Shown: positions 9,081-16,147 of the stretch, one piece after another
How the letters are laid out: every line of letters starts with the position of its first letter
Position numbering within the stretch: position 1 is the stretch's first letter
Assembly (NCBI GenBank): GCA_019155205.2
Contig: JAHNZQ020000004.1
Span: 2,296,443-2,312,589, forward strand
Direction: 5' to 3'
Origin: Gracilaria vermiculophylla
Lineage: Eukaryota; Rhodophyta; Florideophyceae; Gracilariales; Gracilariaceae
DNA length: 16,147 nt
Notes under the pieces: model-generated
Seen by the model: only the letters and a program-made list of their open reading frames with translations
Databases searched by the model: none
Told to the model about the DNA's origin: nothing
Program-made: the position numbers and the translations under genes

Positions 9081-9309
9081 TGGAATGAGAACCATGTGAA
9101 CGAGAAACGCAAGGAACCCGCACTACGGTTTAACAAAGTGTGGCTGGCCATGACCCGTGCCATCCGGAAAGTGGCGAAATGAGATCGCAGATGAACTTTC
9201 TAAGGAGGCCGAGAAGTCTTGCCCTTTTAAAAAAGAGAGTTTGCCCGCAAGGATATTATTCAGAGCTTTTTGGGAAGCCAGAATACATAGTAAAGCAAGA
9301 CGAAGATAG
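9081..9309 (+). pseudogene. Frameshifted RNase H C-terminal relic of a retroelement
   Basis: Seen: across three frames the plus strand reads FNKVW (ending 9143), then AGHDPCHPESG (9143-9175), then NEIADELSKEAEKS and on to a TAG at 9307-9309 (frame from 9178). Put end to end, this follows the known RNase HI signature W-x-x-GH-x(5)-G-NE-x-AD-x-L-x-K-x-A that ends the RT/RNase H region of many retrotransposons. The pieces are offset by small frameshifts near 9143 and 9176, and no reverse transcriptase is visible upstream because the 529-residue gene ends at 9041. Inference: a short, old retroelement fragment. A cellular RNase H fragment is less likely given the setting. Confidence 0.5.
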
Positions 9310-9991
9310 AATAATGGTTAATCATATTGTGCTCGTATCACACATATCCGACACTGTTGTTTGCTCTGACAGAACTTTTCGCCTGAGATACCATTGCTCT
9401 GAAGAATATCATAATGCATCAGCACGAATCGTGCTCGAAGTTATGTCTTAAATTTTGCGAGAACGTCGAAAGTCTTATAATCGTTTCACTGTGTAGTCGG
9501 AACGGGCAAAGACAAAATGTATGCGTTAGTTTTGGCATAAGTAGCAAAAAATATACGAACGTTCCTTTTCCATCTTCAATTGTTGATTAATGGGCTGAGT
9601 TATTGGCTCAGTTCTTTTCTTTCGACGAGAGGAAAAATGGAAAGCTCATCGCAGCCAAACCTCCAGCTTTTTCGAATTGAGTGCTTTACGAGCAGACTAC
9701 GATGCGAAAGAGTTTCTTTCCTGTAGATAAGCTATCATGCGGAGAATTCTAAGTGGTTGCGAGATGCCATGAGTGTATTTGTAAACAGTTAGCATTGAAC
9801 GTAGTGGCTGATGGATTACATTCCAACTCACTCGATTAGGTAGCACAAGATGTCTACGTAGAGAACATACATTGTCATCGGTAATACGTGTATGCCGTGT
9901 CTTATCCGTACTCGGCTCAACAAAACTGTTCCCTTCCAACAAGCAATGGTTGATCTGAATTGCATAAGGTGTATATGGCAGATCCAGTGAT
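9310..9991. other. Spacer with no identified feature
   Basis: This lies between the RNase H relic and the end of the zinc-finger gene, 3' to both flanking genes. The minus-strand frame at 10095-9697 runs in a different frame through the end of the zinc-finger gene and has no domain. I see no RNA gene or strong repeat. Confidence 0.4.
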
Positions 9992-10558
9992 CTACCCGTG
10001 CAAGCCAATGTCCGGGATGATAACAAACTCCGCACCAATAAGAGAGTCGAGAACGGACTCTGACTGTTTTGATGATGGGAGAATGAAATGATCAACCGGA
10101 ATTTCTAGCCCTGCATTTGTTATAGAAGATGGAATATTGAGAGATGCGGCCACGTCAGTGACACTCATACGCGTCGTAGACACTGAATTGTCTTGCCAGT
10201 CCTGTGATCCTGACGAAGAAGGGCCGACCGCATCGTAATATTTCCGCCCCAAACTGCATGACGGGCTGACAAACTCTCGGCGACGGACGTGAGTCTTGTA
10301 GTGGTGAGCCATACTAGAACGCCATTTGAACCGTTTTGAGCATCTCACACAATGGTATGGCCGTTCTCCAGTGTGCACTCGCAAGTGCACTTTCAAATTG
10401 TAGCGCCGAAGAAAACTCTTGCCACATCCAGGAGCGAAACAACGAAAACGAGAAGGATTGTCAGGTCCGAGGTCTGGTGCTGCGGCTGCCATACGAGCAG
10501 CTTCTAAGGCTGCTGCCTTTTCTGCTGGAATGTGAGGGGGGCTGGCAGTAACCTCCAT
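9992..10558 (-). CDS. Two-finger C2H2 zinc-finger protein
   Basis: Seen (numbering from ATG 10558, 188 residues): an Ala-rich start (about 11-30), then finger 1, C-x4-C-x12-H-x3-H (Cys40, Cys45, His58, His62), the classical linker TGERPY, and finger 2, C-x2-C-x12-H-x3-H (Cys70, Cys73, His86, His90). A basic run, VRRREF, follows, then a Ser-rich tail ending [10 protein letters not shown]. All eight zinc ligands are present, as are the Phe and Leu/Met core positions. Two tandem fingers with a TGERP linker normally bind DNA, so a nuclear transcription factor is the natural inference; the target is unknown. Start choice: the frame stays open to an ATG at 10654, but ATG 10558 has G at -3 and +4 and lies about 80 bases after a TATAAAA box, whereas the longer form would place that box inside the coding region. 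Confidence 0.85.
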   Translation of the reverse strand: MEVTASPPHIPAEKAAALEAARMAAAAPDLGPDNPSRFRCFAPGCGKSFLRRYNLKVHLRVHTGERPYHCVRCSKRFKWRSSMAHHYKTHVRRREFVSPSCSLGRKYYDAVGPSSSGSQDWQDNSVSTTRMSVTDVAASLNIPSSITNAGLEIPVDHFILPSSKQSESVLDSLIGAEFVIIPDIGLHG

Positions 10559-10633
10559 CGCACTGGTGAGACTGATCAATGTTCTTGCGCAAGCACATGA
10601 CCATATTGATGGTGCCACTTCACGTGAACTGAG

Positions 10634-10640
10634 TTTTATA
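10634..10640 (-). promoter_or_regulatory. TATA box of the zinc-finger gene
   Basis: TATAAAA on the minus strand, 76-82 bases upstream of the ATG at 10558. It matches the eukaryotic consensus and favours the shorter protein start. No other core-promoter element was assigned. Confidence 0.45.
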
Positions 10641-10935
10641 GGTAAGCACCACATACATTGCGTTACCGGTAGTGACTTTTCACGAAAGGAATGGCTTGAA
10701 TTAGTGACCTCGCTATTGTTTTGATTTCCAATAAATAACTACAGGGCCAACGGTCGTTCATAAACAAAATGCGTTCATCAAAATAATGGATCACGTTCAC
10801 AAATGAAGAGGTCCCCCTCCCTTTTTGATGTCACCAACAAAAATTTAACTCTTTTTCTTGTGTCGAATTCTTAGATCCTCATCTTGGTGGAAAAGAGCAT
10901 GTTGTTTGAGCCACAAATGGCCAGCGTGACCATGA

Positions 10936-11193
10936 ATTTCAATACCTCGGGCTTCGTGGAGAAGAATACTACCCTCCCCGTGTATCGCTTGTGCTAAAAA
11001 CTTCGAGGGTGCAGCTCAACCGCACGTTGAATGCTTTTGCCCTTTTCGTAAGAGCTATGAAGAGAAAACTCAGAATGCTCAAAAACTGCAGGCATTTGGG
11101 CTGGATTTTCGTAAATGGCTATCACGGCACGAAGGACCAGTTGATTGGTTCGCAAGAGTACAAAGAGCAATCATTCTAAATGGTAGAAGCTGA
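10936..11193 (+). other. Unexplained 85-codon open stretch without ATG
   Basis: Between a TGA at 10933-10935 and the TGA at 11191-11193 the plus strand is open, with no Met. It reads as protein-like sequence with C-x2-C (PCIACAKNFE) and C-x-C (VECFCPFRKS), then a mixed charged and hydrophobic helical part (LQAFGLDFRKW, VDWFARVQRAI). An opposing minus-strand frame of 56 codons (11015-10845) overlaps it, reads GIEIHGHAGHLWLKQ, and ends in Lys-rich sequence; a possible AG acceptor lies just inside it. Either could be an exon or gene fragment, or both could be chance. I recognise no family. Confidence 0.25.
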
Positions 11194-11390
11194 ATCAAAC
11201 ATTATTTATTCTACCGTTTTGTTCCCCAGAATTATCGATGAAATTGACGGAACGGACGCGGCAGGATGGACACTTGGATGCGTGCATCTGACTCGATAAT
11301 GCACTGTTCTTCGCAAAACAACCATGTCATGCTTCTTCAATCTCACATTTATCAGAATCACTGTGTAAGCTCGCAACCCTTTATTTCGAA

Positions 11391-11408
11391 CCCCCCCCCC
11401 CCCTCCCC
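11391..11408. repeat. Poly-C tract
   Basis: Thirteen consecutive C, one T, then CCCCC. It is a length-variable homopolymer and may be inaccurate in the assembly. No function is inferred. Confidence 0.7.
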
Positions 11409-11879
11409 CGTGCTGTGGCGTTTCTTTACGCACTTAAACTCTCCATGGTCGCAACTTTCTCTTGCGAGGTCTCGAGCATCAAGTGGCTGACTGCCTTCTT
11501 TTATTTCTCGAGCACCACAAAAGGCTTTAAATTCCGTACTGGATACACCCTATACAATAAAAAAATGGGATGAATAGCTTACTCACTTCTCCAAGACCAT
11601 GAAGGATTTGAAAAAAAGAAAAACCAAGCATGCTGGGCAAAAAACCCAGTTCCTTGATGATTTGCCGTTGTGGTGCAATATTTTGTCCAGAAACGCAACA
11701 CGTTCATTCCATACAATTCATGTCAATAAATAAATAGAAGAGATGGAAATATTCGTCAGATAGTAATTTTACGATGAACTCTTGCAAAGCTGGAATGTTG
11801 TACAAGAACTATAGAGTGGCGTTTCAACGAATCAAAACTTGGTAAAAACGCTCTACCCTTCTATTCTTCATCATGTGGT

Positions 11880-11990
11880 GTAAGCTTTTCTTTTCATATG
11901 CTGTAAGCTTTTCTTTTCTTGGGCAGAAAGCTTTTCTTTTCTTGGGCAGAAAGCTTTTCTTTTCTTTTGCAGAAAGGTTTTCTGTTCTTG
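11880..11990 (+). repeat. 23-bp minisatellite, about five copies
   Basis: Units start at 11880, 11903, 11926, 11949 and 11972, with consensus close to GAAAGCTTTTCTTTTCTTGGGCA. Units 2 and 3 differ by two bases at the start, unit 1 diverges at its end, and unit 5 is decayed and incomplete. The units lack stops on the minus strand in two frames and so produce Lys-rich spurious frames. It is a pyrimidine-rich tandem repeat, not coding. Confidence 0.8.
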
Positions 11991-12488
11991 TCAGCTTGAA
12001 GATTCTCGCGACAGCTTTTTTCGAACACGATGTTCGGAAAAAAAAGGGGGTATAGATTTCGAACACAGCAAAGTAGTACAGTAAACACAAGGAATCTCTG
12101 CACCTGGAGGTCAAACAGTAATTATTTTCGTCAAGGGATTGGCCAAGAACATTTCTCGCTCATGTCTGATATAAAAGACATGATCGTTTCGTTCCGATGA
12201 TCTTGAACTGAAGGATTTCTTTTGCTGTAATAAGCAATCAAATTTGATACTTACTAATCGTCCACGGTGGTTCGACCTCATCTGCGAGATAACCTTTTAC
12301 TGTAATAAACGTTCACAGATGCAGATTTTCACATGATTGAAAGAGGCTTTGAAACAGAAAATCAATTTAGAGTAGCTGTTGTCGTATATCACACTATGGA
12401 TACTGATTATGCGATTGCCCAGTGAAGTTTTCAACTGACAGAACTTTAGGCAAGTATTTTGTGATCTCCATTCAACTACAAATAGAGA

Positions 12489-14138
12489 TCATCCCCTTTT
12501 TTGACCAATACTGTTTGACTGGCTTGGTGCTGCATGTAGGCTGTCCAGATTGATTCGTCGGCGTTTTCCATCGTAGTTCGGAGAACCACACGGCTTTATC
12601 TTTCTCTTTTTGCGTTCTGTACAAATGCAGTCTATCGTAGGCTTCCATACACGACTTCTCGCATTAATTAACCAGTTATTGATTTGACCAATGTTTAACT
12701 TCGTATCGTATAGGAGCTTCTTCTTGTCTTCTGATTTGGGATAAGGGTTGTGAAAGTTTGAGAAGAACCATAGGCGGAGAGTGTGATTCTGTTCATTGGT
12801 AAATCCTTTACCCCCGCGAGTAGAGCTATTTTCAATCCAACGTCGGGTTCGGATATACACTCGAAATTTTTCGAATGTTCGCTCTCTCGCAGTTTTAAAA
12901 CTCTGAACAACGAAGTTGATGTTTTCCGTTATTTCACTTTCTGAGACACCTCGAAACTGTGATTGTCTGATGAGCATCAACTGCATTTCCATAACGCTCG
13001 CTAGAAATCCGTTTCGTATATTACGAAGATGTCTAAGCAACTCAGCCTTCAATATTTCAGCACTCGTGGCTGGTAGCCCTTCCTGGTTATCATAGAAGTA
13101 TTCATGAACATCCTTATCATGATTGGGGTATCCTAGTTCAAACAGGCCACCTTCACTGAAAATCCAAGGCCATCCAGGATAAAGTCGAGGGCTCACAGTT
13201 TCATACTGAATAAGGGTTATTGGGCATTCATGATGAGGTTCAAGAAGACCCTTTGGGTGTGTCATATGCTCTTCGAGAAGCAGAATGTGACGTTGAAGTT
13301 CTGGCGGAATCTTCAGATATGTATATTCTCGAGTGCAATTTCCCTCCTCCACAGAAAGACTTTTTTTCTGGGCTTCGACATTGTTACACCCTGGGTGCAC
13401 CCCCTCTACAAATCCAATGCAGGTTCCTGGCTTCTTCAAATGCCTCGAACATCTTCCAAAACTTACTGAAGGACTTCCAAGTGTTCCTTTGCTATTCTGC
13501 TCATTCGATTTCTCAGTTATGAGACGATGAGGTTCATCTGAACAAAGCCTTTTGAGAAATAAACGTTCCGTATTCGACCGCAAAGCGCTGCAAGTTTTTG
13601 GCAGAAACCCTATCGCACTTCTTCTCGTTGTTGTGGCCTTGGCTCTTACACTTCTCACATGATCTCGGAAATTAGACATGACGTGGGAATCCTGAGATTC
13701 TGATCCATCATAATTCGAAACAGAACGTCTCTTACGATGACATTTGCAGCCCCCAGTGTAAATCTCATCACCCTGGCGTGCATCTTGATGCGCTTTATCA
13801 AGAGGAAGAGAAAACAAAGGGCTACCGAGTCGTTCTCTATTTGACACATTCTTGACAGGCCTTCCGTTTTGGTTAGCTGTTGAGATCGCATATCTGTCAT
13901 TGAGAGGACATGAGAAGCCTGAAATTCTATTTTCGCACATTTTCACACGATCAGGCGACATGGCTTCCGGTCCTTGAACGCCCCGTGGCTTTTTGTCAGA
14001 TATCTCAAACATCCATGAGTTTGTGAGGACTGTTCTCCGTGAGCTCGATTGACCAAACACGTACTCAGTTGATATCGTTCGACCTACAGGTCTGATAGAC
14101 TCCTTGATACCCTTTTCATGCCTGAGAAAATATTCCAT
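12489..14138 (-). CDS. TALE-class homeodomain transcription factor
   Basis: Seen: a 549-codon frame without introns. The homeodomain is residues 441-500 (bases 12639-12818), with a three-residue loop extension marked by NPYP (464-467) and a recognition helix INNWLINARSRVWKP close to the plant BELL version of TALE domains. Asn492 and Arg494, the base-contacting positions, are intact, but Leu490 replaces the usual Phe of WFxN. A helical stretch (359-432) precedes it and may be the partner-binding region that TALE proteins carry there. Residues 275-355, with PGWPWIFSEGGLF, look ordered; the first 250 are Arg/Ser-rich and probably disordered, with CKCHRKRR at 131-138. Basic clusters (ERKKRKIK at 507-514, KRRR at 524-527) are likely nuclear signals. 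TALE proteins act as heterodimers and in several algal and plant lineages control the haploid-to-diploid switch; a similar role here is inference. Confidence 0.9.
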   Translation of the reverse strand: MEYFLRHEKGIKESIRPVGRTISTEYVFGQSSSRRTVLTNSWMFEISDKKPRGVQGPEAMSPDRVKMCENRISGFSCPLNDRYAISTANQNGRPVKNVSNRERLGSPLFSLPLDKAHQDARQGDEIYTGGCKCHRKRRSVSNYDGSESQDSHVMSNFRDHVRSVRAKATTTRRSAIGFLPKTCSALRSNTERLFLKRLCSDEPHRLITEKSNEQNSKGTLGSPSVSFGRCSRHLKKPGTCIGFVEGVHPGCNNVEAQKKSLSVEEGNCTREYTYLKIPPELQRHILLLEEHMTHPKGLLEPHHECPITLIQYETVSPRLYPGWPWIFSEGGLFELGYPNHDKDVHEYFYDNQEGLPATSAEILKAELLRHLRNIRNGFLASVMEMQLMLIRQSQFRGVSESEITENINFVVQSFKTARERTFEKFRVYIRTRRWIENSSTRGGKGFTNEQNHTLRLWFFSNFHNPYPKSEDKKKLLYDTKLNIGQINNWLINARSRVWKPTIDCICTERKKRKIKPCGSPNYDGKRRRINLDSLHAAPSQSNSIGQKRG

Positions 14139-14315
14139 GAGACTGCCTGTGACTTAAAATCTTTGAGGTGTCGTCCTAGACGTCTTAGCTATAACATTCT
14201 GAAACGCGGGGACGGAGGAAAAAATAGTAGACCTAGACTTCCTAGTTGACGACCTGCTTGGTGGCGTAGAGGCAGAGAACAGCGTCACAACAAGTGATGA
14301 AAATACAAAAAGTTT

Positions 14316-14386
14316 CAACTTTGAGCTGTCCTTTGAAATGATAGAAAATAATATTTTCTATCATTTCAAAGGACAGCTCAAAGTTG
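14316..14386. repeat. Perfect palindrome 1 (35-bp arms, one-base centre)
   Basis: Bases 14316-14350 are the exact reverse complement of 14352-14386; the centre is the A at 14351. Pairing fails at the next base outward. It lies 178 bases upstream of the homeobox ATG and could extrude as a cruciform, or fold as a hairpin if transcribed. Confidence 0.95.
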
Positions 14387-14437
14387 CACACTGTACCAGA
14401 ATAAGTATATATTATATACTTATTCTGGTACAGTGTG
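14387..14437. repeat. Perfect palindrome 2 (25-bp arms, one-base centre)
   Basis: Bases 14387-14411 are the exact reverse complement of 14413-14437, around T14412. It starts at the base where palindrome 1 ends. Its right arm contains TA plus CAGTGTG, the first seven bases of the neighbouring Tc1-like element, so the left arm is an inverted copy of that element-flank junction. Confidence 0.95.
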
Positions 14438-14456
14438 TTTCAAAAGTATAAGACAT
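14431..14456 (+). repeat. Outer 5' terminal inverted repeat of Tc1-like copy 2
   Basis: CAGTGTGTTTCAAAAG followed by TATAAGACAT, preceded by the target-type dinucleotide TA. It is the near-exact inverse of the outer 3' repeat of copy 1 at 3098-3123. Confidence 0.7.
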
Positions 14457-14537
14457 CCATACAGCGCGCCAAAATGCGCAATTTTGCCTACTGCACCGTC
14501 GGTAGCCGTCCTTCTCCCTAAAACCGCTCAGTATCGC

Positions 14538-14557
14538 GTTTCAAAAAGATAAGACAT
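14538..14557 (+). repeat. Inner 5' terminal repeat of Tc1-like copy 2
   Basis: GTTTCAAAAAGATAAGACAT, a variant of the outer repeat about 101 bases downstream, giving the IR/DR layout. Its inverse resembles bases 3001-3020 of copy 1. Confidence 0.65.
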
Positions 14558-14566
14558 CTCGCACTC

Positions 14567-15589
14567 ATGCGTAATTATTTCCACAACACGTCGTCTTTCT
14601 TTCACAAAACAACACCAGATCTTCTGGATGAAAAGCGTGCAACGCAATATTTTCAACATTGCTTTAGATCTGAAGTAGGGCGTTTTTCTCATGTTCATAT
14701 TATTTTTCTTAAATATTTAGTGCAACATATACAAAACGTTCTGCTGCTAGCCCAACAATACCCAGCGTCAATGCTAAACGGAACTATACGCAGAAATTTT
14801 ATTCTTGTAATGCATTTCGCTCAATCGTTTGCCATTAAAAAAACGATGTACTCATGAAAAAGTACATAATAGCGATGAATCAAGCATGAAAAATTATCAC
14901 CGATTATAATACTAAAAAAGCTTTCTTTCTGGAAGCTAATATTAAACACAACAATATGAAATGATTTACTATGAGGGCTAACAGACAAGATTGATGCAAA
15001 AATGATATATTCCTGCTGCAGTAGATCTTTAATGTAAATGAATCACGCTGCTTTATTTATTGCTATCACAGGTAATAAGAGCAAATAAACTTTGAATGCA
15101 CTATCATTCTGATAGAGCTCACAATATGGTGTGAACGGAAAGAAATTACAAAAGTAAGAACCACATGTATAGCATCTTTGATATGCTATATACACTGAAA
15201 AGGCTTTCAAAGCACTTTACACAACTTTTTAATACATTTTGCACATGTTTATCAGAAAAGTAAATTATTTTTTACGAAGATGATTTGGCGGTATAGTTTT
15301 CGATAGAACAGAAAAACTGTTTTTTAACTTTAAAAGCAATTCACGCAGTTACGTGCTCAGTAACCTTTTTAAAAAAATTATTAAAATGTTTAACGTTTAT
15401 TACTTTGAATGCGATATGGCCATTTCAAGCCATTTTTCGCAGATCTGGATTAAAAAACTGACTTTATTACTAGGCGAAAGCTAGGAGTATTTTAAGTATG
15501 GAACATGAGAGAAACGCGATGGACACGTGTTGAAGTAGTATGCTTCAATAAAAAGAAGCAAAACTCAACAATTAAAGAAGGCAAAATGA
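14567..15589 (+). pseudogene. Heavily decayed Tc1-like transposase of copy 2
   Basis: Seen: bases 14567-14857 are open for 96 codons and read LLDEKRAT where Tc1 transposases typically begin with an LS/LT-x-EERA-like motif, then GT-IRR at the place of ADEKRIRR in copy 1. At the 3' end, KRSKTQQLKKAK (stop 15587-15589) aligns with KRCKNQLLNKR of copy 1, and upstream AMDTC with SMPKR. The middle is riddled with stops and indels; a weak counterpart of the SDEKKF block may lie near 15105. The orientation is the same as copy 1. Confidence 0.45.
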
Positions 15590-15845
15590 AATTTGAGAGT
15601 GAAATCTGGAATGATTTTGAAACCTTTTAACTTCAATTATTTTAAAAGCTGAGTTTAGTATTGCGAAACTACTACCCATGACAGGCGTCAAAACGTTAGA
15701 TTACTTACACTTCTCAAAGACGTTCCTCGCGGGGAAGAGTATTGATTAGATTTGAGAGCCTCTCCAACGATTAAGAGCAAAACAGAAAAAAATATTTTGC
15801 TTCCCTTTGCATCTCTAAGAGTTATACAATCGGAACAAAAACTAG

Positions 15846-15902
15846 ACAGGTTCATATTTCCGAACCAAGTCAGGACGATTTGGTTCGGAAAATCGAACCT
15901 GT
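15846..15902. repeat. Imperfect hairpin, 23-bp arms and 11-base loop
   Basis: ACAGGTTC and TTTCCGAACCAA on the left (15846-15868) pair with TTGGTTCGGAAAA and GAACCTGT on the right (15880-15902); 20 of 23 positions pair, the three mismatches being adjacent. It lies just outside the right end of Tc1-like copy 2. It could be a small MITE-like relic or a terminal inverted repeat pair; no known RNA gene fits. Confidence 0.7.
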
Positions 15903-16035
15903 TCAAACGATCAATACCAAAGCCGTTTCCATGTGCCGGAATCTGAATGGCTCGATTGCCAACGTCTCGCGCCAGAATGACCCTCAGGGTAAACTGCGCT
16001 AGCACAAAGATAGTCGCGATTATGCGGATTCGCGG

Positions 16036-16145
16036 GACTTCGCGCAATTCGCTCGCAGGCAAGAAGCAAAGGCCCACGGATCGATCCGGAGACTTCGCGC
16101 AATTCGCTCGCAGGCAAGAAGCAAAGGCCCACGGATCGATCCGGA
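16036..16145. repeat. 55-bp tandem repeat, two identical copies at the window edge
   Basis: Units 16036-16090 and 16091-16145 are identical, beginning GACTTCGCGCAATTCGCTCG and ending CACGGATCGATCCGGA. The window ends two bases later, so the array may continue. The unit is GC-richer than the preceding kilobase. Minus-strand open frames that run through it gain a duplicated segment and are probably not genes. Confidence 0.9.
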
Positions 16146-16147
16146 GC

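Larger units (their letters stand above)
10559..12488. other. Spacer between the zinc-finger and homeobox genes
   Basis: About 1.9 kb holding the zinc-finger promoter at its left end and the 3' flank of the homeobox gene at its right. It contains an unexplained non-ATG open stretch (10936-11193), a run of 13 C (11391-11403) followed by TCCCCC, and a 23-bp minisatellite (11880-11990). Other short frames have no family resemblance. Confidence 0.4.
14431..15725 (+). mobile_element. Degenerate full-length Tc1-like element, copy 2, same family as copy 1
   Basis: Seen: the left end TA/CAGTGTGTTTCAAAAGTATAAGACAT (14429-14456), with an inner repeat about 101 bases further in (14538-14557), mirrors the 3' end of copy 1. 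On the right, 15598-15623 matches copy 1 bases 2995-3020 at 20 of 26 positions ungapped. About 96 bases later, 15703-15721 matches the outer repeat imperfectly, giving a right end near 15725. Many differences near that outer end are transitions. The length, about 1.3 kb, is normal for the family. It is clearly older than copy 1 and dead. Confidence 0.6.

Noticed and set aside
9697..10095. Minus-strand 132-codon frame
   Set aside because: It overlaps the 3' end of the zinc-finger gene in another frame and has no recognisable domain; most likely a shadow plus chance extension.
11824..12114. Lys-rich minus-strand frames across 11824-12114
   Set aside because: They are produced by the 23-bp minisatellite, whose units lack stops in two minus-strand frames.
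15688..16132. Minus-strand frames at the right edge
   Set aside because: They run through the hairpin and the tandem repeat, and the similar N-termini come from the duplicated 55-bp unit; no domain is visible.
1..16147. CRISPR arrays, bacterial operons or defence islands
   Set aside because: There are no regularly spaced direct repeats of suitable size and no prokaryotic gene organisation; the gene content is eukaryotic.

Overview
The window looks like nuclear DNA of a eukaryote. It carries long intronless protein-coding frames, TATA-type upstream elements, a TALE-class homeobox gene, a two-finger C2H2 gene, relics of an LTR-type gag gene and of Tc1-like DNA transposons, and no bacterial operon or Shine-Dalgarno pattern. 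A multicellular red alga would fit the mix of intronless genes, a divergent BELL/PBC-like TALE protein, and gene islands in repeat-rich DNA. That assignment is an inference; an oomycete or another alga cannot be excluded from this sequence.

Layout. Bases ~79-1950 (minus strand) hold a 5' fragment of a decayed retroelement: a possible LTR/leader, then a gag-like frame broken by one in-frame stop. Bases ~1970-3123 (plus) hold a dead Tc1-like element whose transposase can be followed in one frame through three stops and whose 3' end carries the two repeats of an IR/DR-type terminus. Bases 3124-4504 are GC-rich with no convincing gene. Bases 4505-6235 (minus) encode an unrecognised 576-residue protein with a proline-rich middle and a C-terminal coiled coil. 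A 1.2-kb divergent spacer leads to a second unrecognised gene at 7452-9041 (plus, 529 residues, Ser/Thr-Pro-rich with one helical domain). Just downstream lies a frameshifted RNase H relic of a retroelement (9081-9309).

Bases 9992-10558 (minus) encode a two-finger C2H2 protein with a TATAAAA box upstream. A spacer of about 1.9 kb follows, containing an unexplained non-ATG open frame, a poly-C tract and a 23-bp minisatellite. Bases 12489-14138 (minus) encode a 549-residue TALE homeodomain protein. Its upstream flank carries two perfect palindromes that touch each other (14316-14386 and 14387-14437). The second overlaps the left end of another old Tc1-like element of the same family, which I trace to about 15725 from terminal-repeat geometry and base-by-base similarity. 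The right edge holds an imperfect hairpin and two copies of a 55-bp tandem repeat.

As a unit the window resembles a small regulatory gene island: two DNA-binding proteins and two low-complexity orphans, none obviously metabolic, set among degenerate mobile DNA. No operon logic ties the genes together. The most unusual structures are the paired palindromes at the transposon junction upstream of the homeobox gene, and the homeodomain itself, which has Leu at the normally Phe position of the WFxN recognition-helix motif.
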